DNA of 64,000 bases from Tritrichomonas musculus (lineage: Eukaryota; Parabasalia; Tritrichomonadida; Tritrichomonadidae), in NCBI GenBank assembly GCA_039105265.1, contig JAPFFF010000009.1, positions 5,332,001-5,396,000 on the forward strand. The letters are read 5' to 3'. The position numbers and the translations under genes are program-made. Positions 51,001 to 60,312 of this stretch are shown piece after piece; position 1 is the first letter of the stretch; the number at the start of each line of letters is the position of its first letter. The notes beneath the pieces are model-generated. The model searched no databases. It saw only the letters and a program-made list of their open reading frames with translations, and had not been told where the DNA came from.

Positions 51001-51618
51001 ATGAACGAGAACAGGATAGCCAACACAGATGGACACAATATTGACGTAAACGAACTCAAAGAAACTAATGAACGAAACAAGACTAAATATAATTCTGTTA
51101 TTCGTGATCTTAAACAAAAAGTGACACGCAATGTGTTCAAATCAATTGTTAAAGAAACAATTCACTTAAAGCTCGAAAATTCTACCATCAGATCAAACGT
51201 CAATGCTCTTTCATTAGGCGTTTCTTACAAAGAAGACGAGCTTGCAATGCCAATCACAGTTGATTTACGCTTTCCAGAAACCTTTCCTGCAGAAGATATT
51301 AAAATATCAACTGATATTGGCGATAATACATTGAATAACGTTTGCGATAACAAAATTATTGATGCTTTGAAACTAACGGAGTCTGTTGTTGCAGGAATCA
51401 AAGAGTGGCATAGATTTGTCATTCAACGTGTGAAAGATGCAGAACCATGCCCAATCTGCTACTCATATTTCTCATCTGATGCAAAACAGACACCAAGCGT
51501 TAAATGTAGTGTTTGTGGCCAAACTTTTCACAAAACTTGCTTGAGAAAGTGGTTTGAAAAATGTCTATATAGAACATGTCCAGCTTGCGCTTCAAGATGG
51601 AAAGAAGCTGGCAAATAA
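48031..51618 (+). CDS. LTN1: Listerin (Ltn1) E3 ubiquitin ligase
   Basis: 1195 residues. The N-terminus matches Listerin: LKLIFKKLAKHNESVVKSG-type start, then DDDDEVRKMSLKMI and IVRLKRDIVGYATLIFPMLL. A long HEAT solenoid follows. Near the C-terminus comes an RWD-like segment (about 1080-1125, VDLRFPETFPAEDIKIS), and then a RING-CH-like finger starting C1140 (CPIC...CSVC...FHKTCLRKWF...CPAC). Listerin ubiquitinates stalled nascent chains on 60S ribosomes in ribosome-associated quality control. It is shorter than human (about 1766) and yeast (1562), mainly in the solenoid. CAAAAAGTTT at about 48000 and TCA just before the ATG are promoter-like. Confidence 0.93.
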   Translation: MIAQDDFSSIANTIRNSEIKLIFKKLAKHNESVVKSGLTDLINSLPKIDYNTTFCEIVGHCCVAFDHFLYDDDDEVRKMSLKMISQIIVRLKRDIVGYATLIFPMLLIYCNDYKVHQEAEKVLEISFPTEEKKLALLNKMQYDICEKISSTLASLKTLLLTNFSIGRVSAACITLTTSIIQKIGKTDFVNNLLSNIKIYEMLKITEQQFAPSVTQEFRIAAYDFLQYEDPHQISNILNLFLYEDSNLAQASLVKLIISLIEKEQLSADEFRPIFEKSSNLYLNPPANLSNLLNLINDDQYIWSIIQKISSSDSQKLFDMLFALLENKNIIIPLFPKMISKDEQSPFLKTCPFSLFEFAKNDPQIDEYLMAKDTDEKRCLEFILSYYNEEKAKKWLNTRESITTYCGLELEKKFSSKMFIELWPNFESIPFSDDEYFIDFMSFYLTRESFPLFLKKYKDSIPNLLKKWTRDYSILNCTQLSDLSLEYLESDPSLAQYFIKIFPNDESITDILSAIVLNSIQSGNKIESSVFNYFTPTDSFLKTFLFSASSLSSLKPGHILINPLIEAIPRLIPQNECSVLAPLVITFVTNSKIDPLSIKFDYIENPLFTVKYFDHFGYNLIEAETFCRFLESYLRTKVPWLPVYLYIKDINWQLISDQIWNFLNQKPDYAPICHSLNLFLALSCVCAASESDVVIKKLPHDYLTYNAMPAIEPHKDYVPSEEMEIIRMEWLLRRPKPPDFSETDKSKYKLVLRQTVVYLRFFLPTLMVFKPVYDLILRVLDDCQTRLLFFYCVRTISIINNVYSAPEKSDAEAENQKEEEENSLDNMPAAEFLEKFIIYVVKFAPFTSAIEKELISAFSIAKRLKKDEFSKVAIKCAPLFASSLSTQLVRLMIPLFQYFNSWELLNTNLDGQLDLSNVLSWNFITNALFSMPSGIRTHFVKKYSKKVPEILNEVPSNSYQFEQIVIAFPVTFSEWLKDLHKKINDTNKMISMNENRIANTDGHNIDVNELKETNERNKTKYNSVIRDLKQKVTRNVFKSIVKETIHLKLENSTIRSNVNALSLGVSYKEDELAMPITVDLRFPETFPAEDIKISTDIGDNTLNNVCDNKIIDALKLTESVVAGIKEWHRFVIQRVKDAEPCPICYSYFSSDAKQTPSVKCSVCGQTFHKTCLRKWFEKCLYRTCPACASRWKEAGK

Positions 51619-51860
51619 TATATATATATTTGTTGTTTTGTAATATATATAAAATTCTTTTATTTTTATTTTTTATTTTTTTATATGTTACATCATCTGG
51701 AAATATGATAATATCTTTATTCTTTATAAAATAAACAATACGATTAAACTACTATGAAGACAATGATGATATATGAAGAAGATTTTTTTTTGTGAAATAT
51801 TTTGAAAAAAAAAAATAAAAATGTTCAATTTCAAAATATGTCTATTCAACTCTTCTGCTC

Positions 51861-52331
51861 TTAAAGTATAGTTTCCATACCAACCTTTTGCGGTTTAAGA
51901 CCCAAATGCTCATAAAATTTCATTGCACTTTCATTACAACTCCAAACATTTAAAGTAACGTTATAACAACCAGTACGACGAGCCAGATCAATGACAGCTT
52001 CATAGAGAATAGTACCCACATGCTGATTGCGACATTTTTCATCAACACAAAGATCATCCAAGTAGAGTGTTGTAAGATCGTTAAAAGCGCCTTCATTTTT
52101 ATGGCGTTGATAAACGCAGAATGCATAACCAGCTACCCATCCAGTATTATCTTCTGCTACTAGAATAGGTCGTTCGGAATCTTTCAATAGCTCGCGCAAT
52201 TCGTCATCGTTATATTTTCGACCTCCAGCACGAAAGAGGTCAGGACGACCTTGATTATGAACTCGACAAACTTGAAGTAGTAAATCTCCTAATCGAGGAA
52301 TATCTTTTTCTTCGGCTGAACGAATATTCAT
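51861..52331 (-). CDS. GNAT-family N-acetyltransferase, bacterial-like
   Basis: 156 residues from ATG at 52331 (MNIRSAEEKD); the upstream open frame begins at a TTG and is rejected. The GNAT fold is clear. It has the N-terminal beta strand and helix, HNQGRPDLFRAGGRKYNDDE typical of bacterial GNATs, then LYLDDLCVDEKCRNQHVGTI with the acetyl-CoA loop (Q/R-x-x-G-x-G/A version: RNQHVGT), and WSCNESAMKFYEHLGLKPQ at the end. Its DNA is visibly richer in G and C than neighbouring genes. Small single-domain GNATs like this occur mainly in bacteria, so transfer is plausible. The acceptor (amino acid, antibiotic or protein) is unknown. Confidence 0.9.
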   Translation of the reverse strand: MNIRSAEEKDIPRLGDLLLQVCRVHNQGRPDLFRAGGRKYNDDELRELLKDSERPILVAEDNTGWVAGYAFCVYQRHKNEGAFNDLTTLYLDDLCVDEKCRNQHVGTILYEAVIDLARRTGCYNVTLNVWSCNESAMKFYEHLGLKPQKVGMETIL

Positions 52332-52524
52332 TAAATCTGAAAAAAAAAAGTGAAGTAAGTTAAGGATCAAACTCGAAAAATTATAATTATCTTCTTGACC
52401 TTAAATGATACTTTCATATAAACATTAAAAATAAAATACATATATATTTAATTTTAAAATATATAACTTTATGAAATCTAACAAAATAAATAAAATAAAA
52501 AATATCATTCAAAAAGGATTCCTA

Positions 52525-55500
52525 TTAATCAGTAAAATTATCAGGCACCTTATAAATAAATAAGAGAACAATCCAGGTTGATCTAGCATCTAATATATAT
52601 CTAAAAGGCTGGGCTACAATAATACATTTTTCGGCACCACAAGACGACGTTAAAGCTCCACTTAATGACAATTGATCAGCCAAATGCAAAGGATTATCAA
52701 TTTTATGCTTTGATACCCTGAGCATGTATCGATGACTTCTGATCGACTTATTTACAATATTATGAAGTTTTTTAATATCGTAACGACCAGTTTTTATTAT
52801 GCTATCTTCAAAAGATATCAAAATTTTTTGAATTTTCCTAATTAATCTTTCTTCACTCCATTTTTTGTGAAAGATTAAAAGAGAAGAAGAAGTTGACATT
52901 GCCACATCCAAATTGAGTAAATTATTTAATTCTTTCTTTTGATTATCTGAAAAGTCGATTCCAGGCTCTGTCTTTACGCAATCAATGAATTCGATAAATT
53001 TATCTTTTTTAATTTCAAATGAAACGTATGGAACGGTTGATTCATCAACCAGATGAATAGTTTTTAACAAATCTTTAACTTTTTGCCTCTCATCAAACCT
53101 GATTTTAAGAAGTTCTTTTTTCCTTTTATCGACGATTGAAAATTTAAATTGAGATTTCTTTATTGTATGTTCAGGAGCAGTAATTGTGGATGAAATTGGA
53201 GAGGACATATTTATAATTTTCGATGATTGCGTTTTCTTCATAGTTTCTGAACGAGGTTTCAACTTTCTATCCTTTTTTCGAGTGCTACTAAAACTGACAC
53301 TCATTGGCATATGCGTTGTATTATCATCATTATCGTCAAAATGGGATTTATTATCTTCTAAAATACCAAGATTAGGGGAATCAATTGGCCCAGTAGTCTT
53401 ACTTCTTTGCAGATTTTGATGATTATTTTGAAGAGCAATTATGTCTTTAGATAATTGTTCTAAATCTTTTTTAATCTCTTTTAACTGATTTTTTTCATCT
53501 GCTGAAATATCTTGATTTTCAATATAAAATTCTATTTTCTTTATGAAATTGATTTTTTCAAAATCGTTACTTAACTCTTCAACTTTCTGATAAAAACTAA
53601 TTTTATGGGGAAATAATGCATGGAATTCTGAAAGTTTTCCAACTTGTTTCTTAAAATCTTTAATTTTATTTTTCAAATCATTATCATTAACAATATGATT
53701 AATTTCTGCAATTAAAATATTCTGTTGCTCTAATCTTTTGGCAGTATTTTCTTTTTGAATGGATAATTGGCTTCTCAATTCCAACATTGACTCTTTGATA
53801 GATTTTTCTTTATAATCTTTTTTATTCGAACTTTGAATAATAGCCTTGGGCTGCTGTTTTAATTGCAATTGTTGATTTGATGTTTGAGGTTGAACTTGCT
53901 GACTAACTGGATTCTGTAATTGCTGCTGATTTTTCTTAATTGTTTTATTCAAGAAAAGAAAGAAGAATGGTTTATTACGAATATGATTGATGATTAATCT
54001 AGTTGACATGAACAAATTACTGACAGAATTGTGATAGAAACTAACAAGTTTTGGTGGACGAATTATAATTTTTTTAGGAATTTTATAAGATGAAGTTTGA
54101 TTTTCATTTGTTGAGCATTCTTGTATTAATTGCTCAGTTAATCTAAACGATTGAATTCTTCTTTTGATTAACTTTCTTTTTTTTTTTAAATCATCTTTGT
54201 TGATGAAATTTTTATATTTATCATCACCACTTAACTCTTCTAATAGATCATTATTAAATGATTCAATTGATTCATCAATACTAGCTGCCTTTTCTTGAAT
54301 TTTTTTATAAATGGTCGCTAGACTCGTTTTTTCATATGATAAATTTTTAATACTTAAGAAGATATTTTGATAAGACTTGAAAACAGCAATATTCTGTTTA
54401 AATATTTCAAATTCAATTCGTTCATTTCGTGAAAGTAAAGATGTGAAGAAATCATTAATTACACTTTTTTGCTTATCATTGATTCCTTCACCTGCTTGAT
54501 TGTGGCTCTGAATTTGGGTTAGTTTTGGATCTGCTTCTTTAAATTTATTAATCAAAGATAAGATTTCGTCCGTAAAAGGAGTTTTTGCATTTTCGATTAA
54601 TTGGCATATAATACCATTGTAGTCATTCAGAATTTTATTTTGAATGAATTCTAGCGATTTAAAATTTTTATCTTTCTTAACAACAATAAATTTTTTGGTT
54701 AAATCAAGAATTAAAAAGAAGTTTAATCTGACACACCAATCAGATGGATGAGGAAGAGCATATTTAGGCGTTTTTCTAATGACGATTAAAGCTCTTAGAA
54801 TTAAAAGAGAAATTTTAAATTTAATTTTGCCAATAGTTATTTCTTCTGCTTCAATATCACTGAATGATTTTTTAATTACATTTGCTTCAAATTTATTTCT
54901 CTCTTCTGAATTTTGTTTTTTGAATAATTTATTATAAATCTCAAAAATATTTTTGATTGTAGCATTTTTCTGATACAAAATGAAGTTGCTGATAATTTTT
55001 TGTAAATATATCATGTAGCAATCTTCTATTTTATCGTCAATCTGAACATATGAATATTTTTTATCATACAAATTATCATATAATATTTCAAGAATAATTT
55101 CAACTAGCGCTAAAATTTCAAGTTTTTCATTCATTATTACAATGCTTCTATTTTTGAATTGCATTTCACTTTTTTCTTTGTCTTTTTGATCATTGTGATT
55201 TATACTTTTCCAATCTAAGAACCTGCGTTTAAAGAAATCATCGACCGAATAATAACGATAAATATCTTCGACGTCTTCTCTAATATCTGACAACAATTCT
55301 TTTCTAACAAACGTATCAGGAATATATAACGGACTTTCGAATACCAATTGAGAAAAAGACAGAAACTTAATAAGAAACAGCATTTGATTTAGTGATTGTA
55401 TTATCATTTCATTTTCCGATTGGTTTTGCAATTGATTTAGCAAATGATTTAGCAATTGGTTTATCAATTGTTTTATCAATTCATTTTCCGATTGGTTTTG

Positions 55501-58500
55501 CAATTGATTTCGCAAATGATTTAGCAATTGTTTTATCAATTGTTTTATCAATTCATTTTCCGATTGGTTTTGCAATTGATTTCGCAATTGGTTTATCAAT
55601 TGATTTATCAATTCATTTTCCGACTGATTTATCGATTCATTTTCCGATTGATTTTGCAATTGATTTTCCGATTGATTTTGTTTTTGATTCTGGGGTTTAC
55701 TAAGTATTGATATCAAATTAATTACTAATATTTGATGAAGCTTTATTAAATTGAAATGGATATCTAACATTCTTGCTGGTTTTTCTTGCTGATTTTCTTG
55801 AATCTGAGGTTGACTTTGCGATTGCGTTATTTTTTGTGATTCAGGGTTTGGTTGAAATATTGATTGAGCTTTCCCAAACAATTGTTTTATTAAATCTGGA
55901 AATTGTTCTTTAATATATTTCAATAATTTATCATTAAGAATTAAAAATTGGTTAATAATTTGTAACATAATATCTGACTGTGAATTTAATTTATTCTTAT
56001 CATCTGATTTATTCTTATCATCTGATTTATTCTTATCATCTGATTTATTCTGATCACATGAATATTGATTTATATTTTGTAGTTGATCTATGATTAGTAA
56101 AAAATTTTCGGATATAGAGTTTAGATTCTCTTGAGAATGATTTTCATTTGCATTTTGATTTAAATTTTTATCTATTGCTTCGTGGTCATCTTGTGGCAAT
56201 TGCGCCCGATCTTTCAGATCATTAATTAATAACTGATATTTTTCTTCAACATTTAACATACATTTGATTTGATCTTCATTAATAATTTTTTTTTGCTCAC
56301 CAAGATATTTTTCAACATCAATACACTTGGATCTTATATCATTATAAATAGTGTTAAACATATTTAAAGACTTTTTTTGCCCATCTTCATCAGTTGGAGT
56401 AATTTTTCCCCTATATTTTTCTTCTTTTTCTTCTTTTTCATCTTCTTCAGTTGGAACAGTTAATGATTCAATATGCTGAAGAAAGAATTCCAACATTAAA
56501 AATTGATTTTTATTTTTTTTCTCATTAATATATTCTTTAAGTCCTTCTTTCTTAGATTCTTGAACATACTTCATAAAATCTGGATCAATTTTTTTCATTT
56601 TTTTTGAAACAATTTGATAATCATCTTCCTTTAAATTGTTCACTAAAACAAACGCGAGTTCTCCCATTTCATCAAGAATTGTTTGTGATTCACCGGTGAA
56701 AGTATCATAAATTGGCTGACAGTCTTTCAAATATTTATGATAATTAATCAAATGAAGATAATCGAGTTGAAAGTTAATAATATATTTTTCACACGTTTTA
56801 ATATCATCCTTACTTAATAACTTTTTATCAAATAATTTTTTAAAAAAATTATTTTTTGTATTATTCTCTGGATTATCTAAGAAATTATAATTGAACCATC
56901 CATCAAAATATGGATAATTATCTACAAAAGCAAAGGTTAAGAAGAAACGTATAATCGATTCATTTTCAATGAATTTGCAATGTCCATCCGAATTCAATTT
57001 CAAAATCGAAGTATTAATTTTGCGTATTAAATTATTGATCTTATGTCTTTCATTATTATCTTGAGATTTTAATAAAATTTTAAAACGTTTTTTTTTTAAA
57101 TCACCTGTAAAATCAGGATCATGGCTTTTACAAATCAAATATGCATTTAAAATTTGTCTTTGTATTGGTGACAAATTTAAGAGAAGTTGTGTTTCTAATA
57201 AAGAAGTAAGATGAGACTGATAAAAATTATTCAAAAAATCTCGTTTTTGATAATTATTCTGAAGAGCAAAAATTTCTTCATAATCTAAATGATATTGAAA
57301 CCAATCACTAGTAAATTTGTCAAACTTTGCAATTGCCCTTTTTTTAAACATACTGAATTTTTTATTCCATAAAAGCTTCTTCATTTTATCTAATTCTTCA
57401 TCAGTAAAAACAGCTTTTGGTTTAATTAATATTCTTTTTAAGACACGAGTAGGATAGACATAAACAAATTCTGGCCTTGAATTTTTAGAACTAAAATATA
57501 ATGGAGCCCAATTGTTAACATTATTAAAGTCCCATTTGACAATATCAATATCATCTTCCTTTTGAATATTACAGTAGATCCTTTTGGAGTTAAAAACAGT
57601 AGCTACTTTTAACCCACAAGGAACTCTATCGGGCCAAGTTCCAGTAACACTTATATGAACCCAATGAGAATTTGGATCACGAGTGTCATCTTTCTTGTTA
57701 GGCAGGTATTCATCTTCTTCTTGTCTGGAAGAAACAGAATTAATTCCAAGAAGAAGTGGATTTATGCCATGTGAAAAGATAATTTGTTCTTGACCATTTA
57801 TCCTATCAATTGCATTAGGAGTTGGAAATTCAAAATCATGATTAATGAAAGACGATACAGAATAAGCTTTATTTCCACAATCAAACATCATAAAATCAGG
57901 AATTTGCATATAACCAGTTTTTTTTTCAGCCATAACCCAAACATACCTCTGGAATTGATAATCTCCAATGCAAACAAAAACCTCTGAATTACCATTATCC
58001 AATAAACTACAGAGTAAAATTGCTCTTTCTAAAATATTTGGATCAAGTTTGCATGTTTTACATGTTATCAAACTTCTGATCTGCATGACTTCTGGTTCAG
58101 GACGATCAAAAACAGTCGATCCTTTCAATGAAACAGTATAAATCAATTTAAGTACATCATTTTTCTTTCCGTATTTATTTAATTTATTTAATTCAAATTT
58201 ATATAAAAATGTGTTGATGAAATGTGCAATGTTCATCTCATCAAAACCAAGAAGTTGGTATTCACGGGCTGGAAATCTGGTGGTTATCTCTTTGAAATAG
58301 TTACAGTAAAGAACAAAATCTTTTTCTGAAAGATTATTCGATTTAATTAAGTTGTCTCGTATTTGATGAATAAATTTCTCAAAAATTAATTGCTCTATTG
58401 GAGCTGAATGGTAAATTAATGGATTAACAGCTTTTGTAGTATTTTCAATTTTTAGTTTTTGAGAACTTTTTTTCTTATCAACAGGTTCTTCCGGTTCTTT

Positions 58501-59508
58501 GACTTTGTTCGATATTGATACTAAAATTGGCATAGGATAAGTAGGAGTTAGTGCTTGAAGATTGATTGCACACGTGCTCCTTCCATGCTGGTCAACCAGA
58601 AGAGGCATTAAAGGCTGATTGGCTGTACCGATTAAATGATAGGCTACGAAATTATCAAGATAATGAACTGCATAAACTGATATTTTTAATTTGGTGTTTT
58701 GAATCCACCAAGAAGCGTCTAAAAATGACATTTTTGTTGGAGAATTATGTTCAAAAGAAAAAGTTTGACTTAAGGATGGACTGAATCGAGCTGGAAAAAC
58801 CGCACTTTTGTAAGTCTGATTGCAGAGCTCTAGCTGTATAAAAACATCAAGACTGGGTAAATCGTTTTCAATACCAATATATTCGTATGGAATTAATCCA
58901 AAAATATTCCAAAGTGTAATATCAAAAGCTAAATAAGGAGAAATTACATTTTTTCGAGAAAATTCGATTGGACGCGGCAGTTTGTTAAGATGATTCATCA
59001 TTAATTTTGCGACATCTGATGAATTTACTTTTTGTTTTATCTTTTCACTTTCTTCTTTGAAAAACATCTTTAAATCATATAAAAGGAATCCTCCAATGCC
59101 AACATTTTTATCTTTTTTCAATTTATTTTCAATAACATTTTCCAATAACTTTTCTAAGTGTTTTTTGTCGAAACCATTTAATGCTGCGCTTGTTTTATTC
59201 ATTATTTTTGGATAAACTGATATATACCATAAATAAAATTTTATAAAATCATTAAAGGTTAATGCATCTCCTCTTGAAAAAGAAATAATAGCTCTCGTTA
59301 CTTCTTCGTTCGAAAAACCCATACCAAATAATGAAACAATTTTTTTGAGCGATGGAGCGTCAACACGAATCCCTGAACCAGCAAAACATTTTGAGTGTGA
59401 TTCAGGAACTTTATTTTTATTGTAAATTTCAAGTAAATCGCAAATTATTTCTCTTGTCAATCCTTTGATGGGAATTTGTTCGCATATGACATCTTTTTTA
59501 TTCTCCAT
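52525..59508 (-). CDS. Giant CEP76/CC2D2A-like protein with C2-like and transglutaminase-like domains
   Basis: 2327 residues from ATG at 59508 (a TTG precedes). Order: an EF-hand-like helical start (about 10-110); a C2-like beta domain (about 215-340, with LDVFIQLELCNQTYKSAVF and a FSPSLSQTFSFEH strand); a papain/transglutaminase-like fold (about 470-685) with ERAILLCSLLDNGNSEVFVC, then GYMQIP, then IYCNIQ and NVNNWAPLYF, the pattern seen in CEP76, CC2D2A and DRC7. The active-site Cys is not obvious, as in those pseudo-peptidases. Beyond that come long charged coils and a Gln/Asn repeat region (DNA 55408-55690). CC2D2A and CEP76 act at the ciliary transition zone and centriole, so basal-body work is likely. 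The family call rests on one domain. Confidence 0.75.
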   Translation of the reverse strand: MENKKDVICEQIPIKGLTREIICDLLEIYNKNKVPESHSKCFAGSGIRVDAPSLKKIVSLFGMGFSNEEVTRAIISFSRGDALTFNDFIKFYLWYISVYPKIMNKTSAALNGFDKKHLEKLLENVIENKLKKDKNVGIGGFLLYDLKMFFKEESEKIKQKVNSSDVAKLMMNHLNKLPRPIEFSRKNVISPYLAFDITLWNIFGLIPYEYIGIENDLPSLDVFIQLELCNQTYKSAVFPARFSPSLSQTFSFEHNSPTKMSFLDASWWIQNTKLKISVYAVHYLDNFVAYHLIGTANQPLMPLLVDQHGRSTCAINLQALTPTYPMPILVSISNKVKEPEEPVDKKKSSQKLKIENTTKAVNPLIYHSAPIEQLIFEKFIHQIRDNLIKSNNLSEKDFVLYCNYFKEITTRFPAREYQLLGFDEMNIAHFINTFLYKFELNKLNKYGKKNDVLKLIYTVSLKGSTVFDRPEPEVMQIRSLITCKTCKLDPNILERAILLCSLLDNGNSEVFVCIGDYQFQRYVWVMAEKKTGYMQIPDFMMFDCGNKAYSVSSFINHDFEFPTPNAIDRINGQEQIIFSHGINPLLLGINSVSSRQEEDEYLPNKKDDTRDPNSHWVHISVTGTWPDRVPCGLKVATVFNSKRIYCNIQKEDDIDIVKWDFNNVNNWAPLYFSSKNSRPEFVYVYPTRVLKRILIKPKAVFTDEELDKMKKLLWNKKFSMFKKRAIAKFDKFTSDWFQYHLDYEEIFALQNNYQKRDFLNNFYQSHLTSLLETQLLLNLSPIQRQILNAYLICKSHDPDFTGDLKKKRFKILLKSQDNNERHKINNLIRKINTSILKLNSDGHCKFIENESIIRFFLTFAFVDNYPYFDGWFNYNFLDNPENNTKNNFFKKLFDKKLLSKDDIKTCEKYIINFQLDYLHLINYHKYLKDCQPIYDTFTGESQTILDEMGELAFVLVNNLKEDDYQIVSKKMKKIDPDFMKYVQESKKEGLKEYINEKKNKNQFLMLEFFLQHIESLTVPTEEDEKEEKEEKYRGKITPTDEDGQKKSLNMFNTIYNDIRSKCIDVEKYLGEQKKIINEDQIKCMLNVEEKYQLLINDLKDRAQLPQDDHEAIDKNLNQNANENHSQENLNSISENFLLIIDQLQNINQYSCDQNKSDDKNKSDDKNKSDDKNKLNSQSDIMLQIINQFLILNDKLLKYIKEQFPDLIKQLFGKAQSIFQPNPESQKITQSQSQPQIQENQQEKPARMLDIHFNLIKLHQILVINLISILSKPQNQKQNQSENQLQNQSENESINQSENELINQLINQLRNQLQNQSENELIKQLIKQLLNHLRNQLQNQSENELIKQLINQLLNHLLNQLQNQSENEMIIQSLNQMLFLIKFLSFSQLVFESPLYIPDTFVRKELLSDIREDVEDIYRYYSVDDFFKRRFLDWKSINHNDQKDKEKSEMQFKNRSIVIMNEKLEILALVEIILEILYDNLYDKKYSYVQIDDKIEDCYMIYLQKIISNFILYQKNATIKNIFEIYNKLFKKQNSEERNKFEANVIKKSFSDIEAEEITIGKIKFKISLLILRALIVIRKTPKYALPHPSDWCVRLNFFLILDLTKKFIVVKKDKNFKSLEFIQNKILNDYNGIICQLIENAKTPFTDEILSLINKFKEADPKLTQIQSHNQAGEGINDKQKSVINDFFTSLLSRNERIEFEIFKQNIAVFKSYQNIFLSIKNLSYEKTSLATIYKKIQEKAASIDESIESFNNDLLEELSGDDKYKNFINKDDLKKKRKLIKRRIQSFRLTEQLIQECSTNENQTSSYKIPKKIIIRPPKLVSFYHNSVSNLFMSTRLIINHIRNKPFFFLFLNKTIKKNQQQLQNPVSQQVQPQTSNQQLQLKQQPKAIIQSSNKKDYKEKSIKESMLELRSQLSIQKENTAKRLEQQNILIAEINHIVNDNDLKNKIKDFKKQVGKLSEFHALFPHKISFYQKVEELSNDFEKINFIKKIEFYIENQDISADEKNQLKEIKKDLEQLSKDIIALQNNHQNLQRSKTTGPIDSPNLGILEDNKSHFDDNDDNTTHMPMSVSFSSTRKKDRKLKPRSETMKKTQSSKIINMSSPISSTITAPEHTIKKSQFKFSIVDKRKKELLKIRFDERQKVKDLLKTIHLVDESTVPYVSFEIKKDKFIEFIDCVKTEPGIDFSDNQKKELNNLLNLDVAMSTSSSLLIFHKKWSEERLIRKIQKILISFEDSIIKTGRYDIKKLHNIVNKSIRSHRYMLRVSKHKIDNPLHLADQLSLSGALTSSCGAEKCIIVAQPFRYILDARSTWIVLLFIYKVPDNFTD
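55408..55690 (-). repeat. 72-bp tandem repeat built of 12-bp units inside the giant gene
   Basis: Copies begin at about 55408, 55480 and 55552 (72-bp period), then shortened copies at about 55612 and 55636. Each 72-bp unit is six 12-bp monomers. The protein reads as a tetrapeptide array, mainly L-(I/R/Q)-N-Q, with SENE breaks. Length should vary between strains. Confidence 0.85.
55991..56056 (-). repeat. 18-bp tandem repeat inside the giant gene
   Basis: TTATTCTTATCATCTGAT is repeated three times from 55991 to 56044, with a partial fourth copy. It encodes NKSDDK repeats on the minus strand, in a disordered linker. Confidence 0.9.
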
Positions 59509-59519
59509 CAAGAACCTGC

Positions 59520-59539
59520 AAAAGGTTTTAAAACCTTTT
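59520..59539. promoter_or_regulatory. 20-bp perfect palindrome just upstream of the giant gene
   Basis: AAAAGGTTTT followed by AAAACCTTTT, beginning 12 bases before the ATG on the minus strand. It falls where a short trichomonad 5' leader or core promoter would be. The role is a guess. Confidence 0.45.
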
Positions 59540-60312
59540 TTTTAATACAAAATTTGAATGTCGATAAATTTTTTCAATTATTTTTTGTGCTAATCATTTT
59601 ATTCTTCCCTTATTTTTCTGAAGTAAAAGATTAATATTAATTTAAAATAAATTGGTTTATAGAATAAATAAATTTGAATCATTTTGTTAATATCCCTAGA
59701 AAAAGCTGGATGGATAAAATATAGAATGTTAACAAAATTTTGAAAGTTCATTTTAATTTATGAATAAAAGTCCATTAAATTGAAAATTGAATTCCTATTT
59801 CAATTACCTCTCAATATTTTTGAGAAAAATAATATTTTGCATAAATATATATATATCGTATGCTCAATCCATGTAGTATATATAACTATAATTCATTAAA
59901 TAATTAACATGCTATATATGAATACAATTATGGCAATCAAAGCATTTTTTCATCAAATTGTTTTGTGAATCAAGATATTATAATAATTTTATATATATAT
60001 ATATTTTTTTTTAATATTTAAACATATTAAACTGCATATATCAATCATATTTGCTTATAAGAGAACAATATATGAAAAAAAAAAAAAAAGTATTATATAA
60101 TGTTTTGATATTTTAGATGAATTCATCTAAAATAATAATTAATATATAAATACATATTCTATCAAAACAAAAACATATTGTATTTCCCTAAAAATAAAAA
60201 GATATATATAATTTTTTATATTTTTAAATAAAAATGACGTTTATTATATTTGTTAATAAATATGGCATTTTCATTCAACTTTTTCAATTAATATTATTTG
60301 AAAATTTTGCAT

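Noticed and set aside
52332-52370. CACTTTTTTTTTTCAG before the GNAT start as a 3' splice site
   Set aside because: No matching donor or ACTAAC-type branch site upstream; a simple ATG start at 52331 explains the gene.
55392-55710. Plus-strand frame across the 72-bp repeat
   Set aside because: It is an opposite-strand reflection of the repeat in the giant minus-strand gene.
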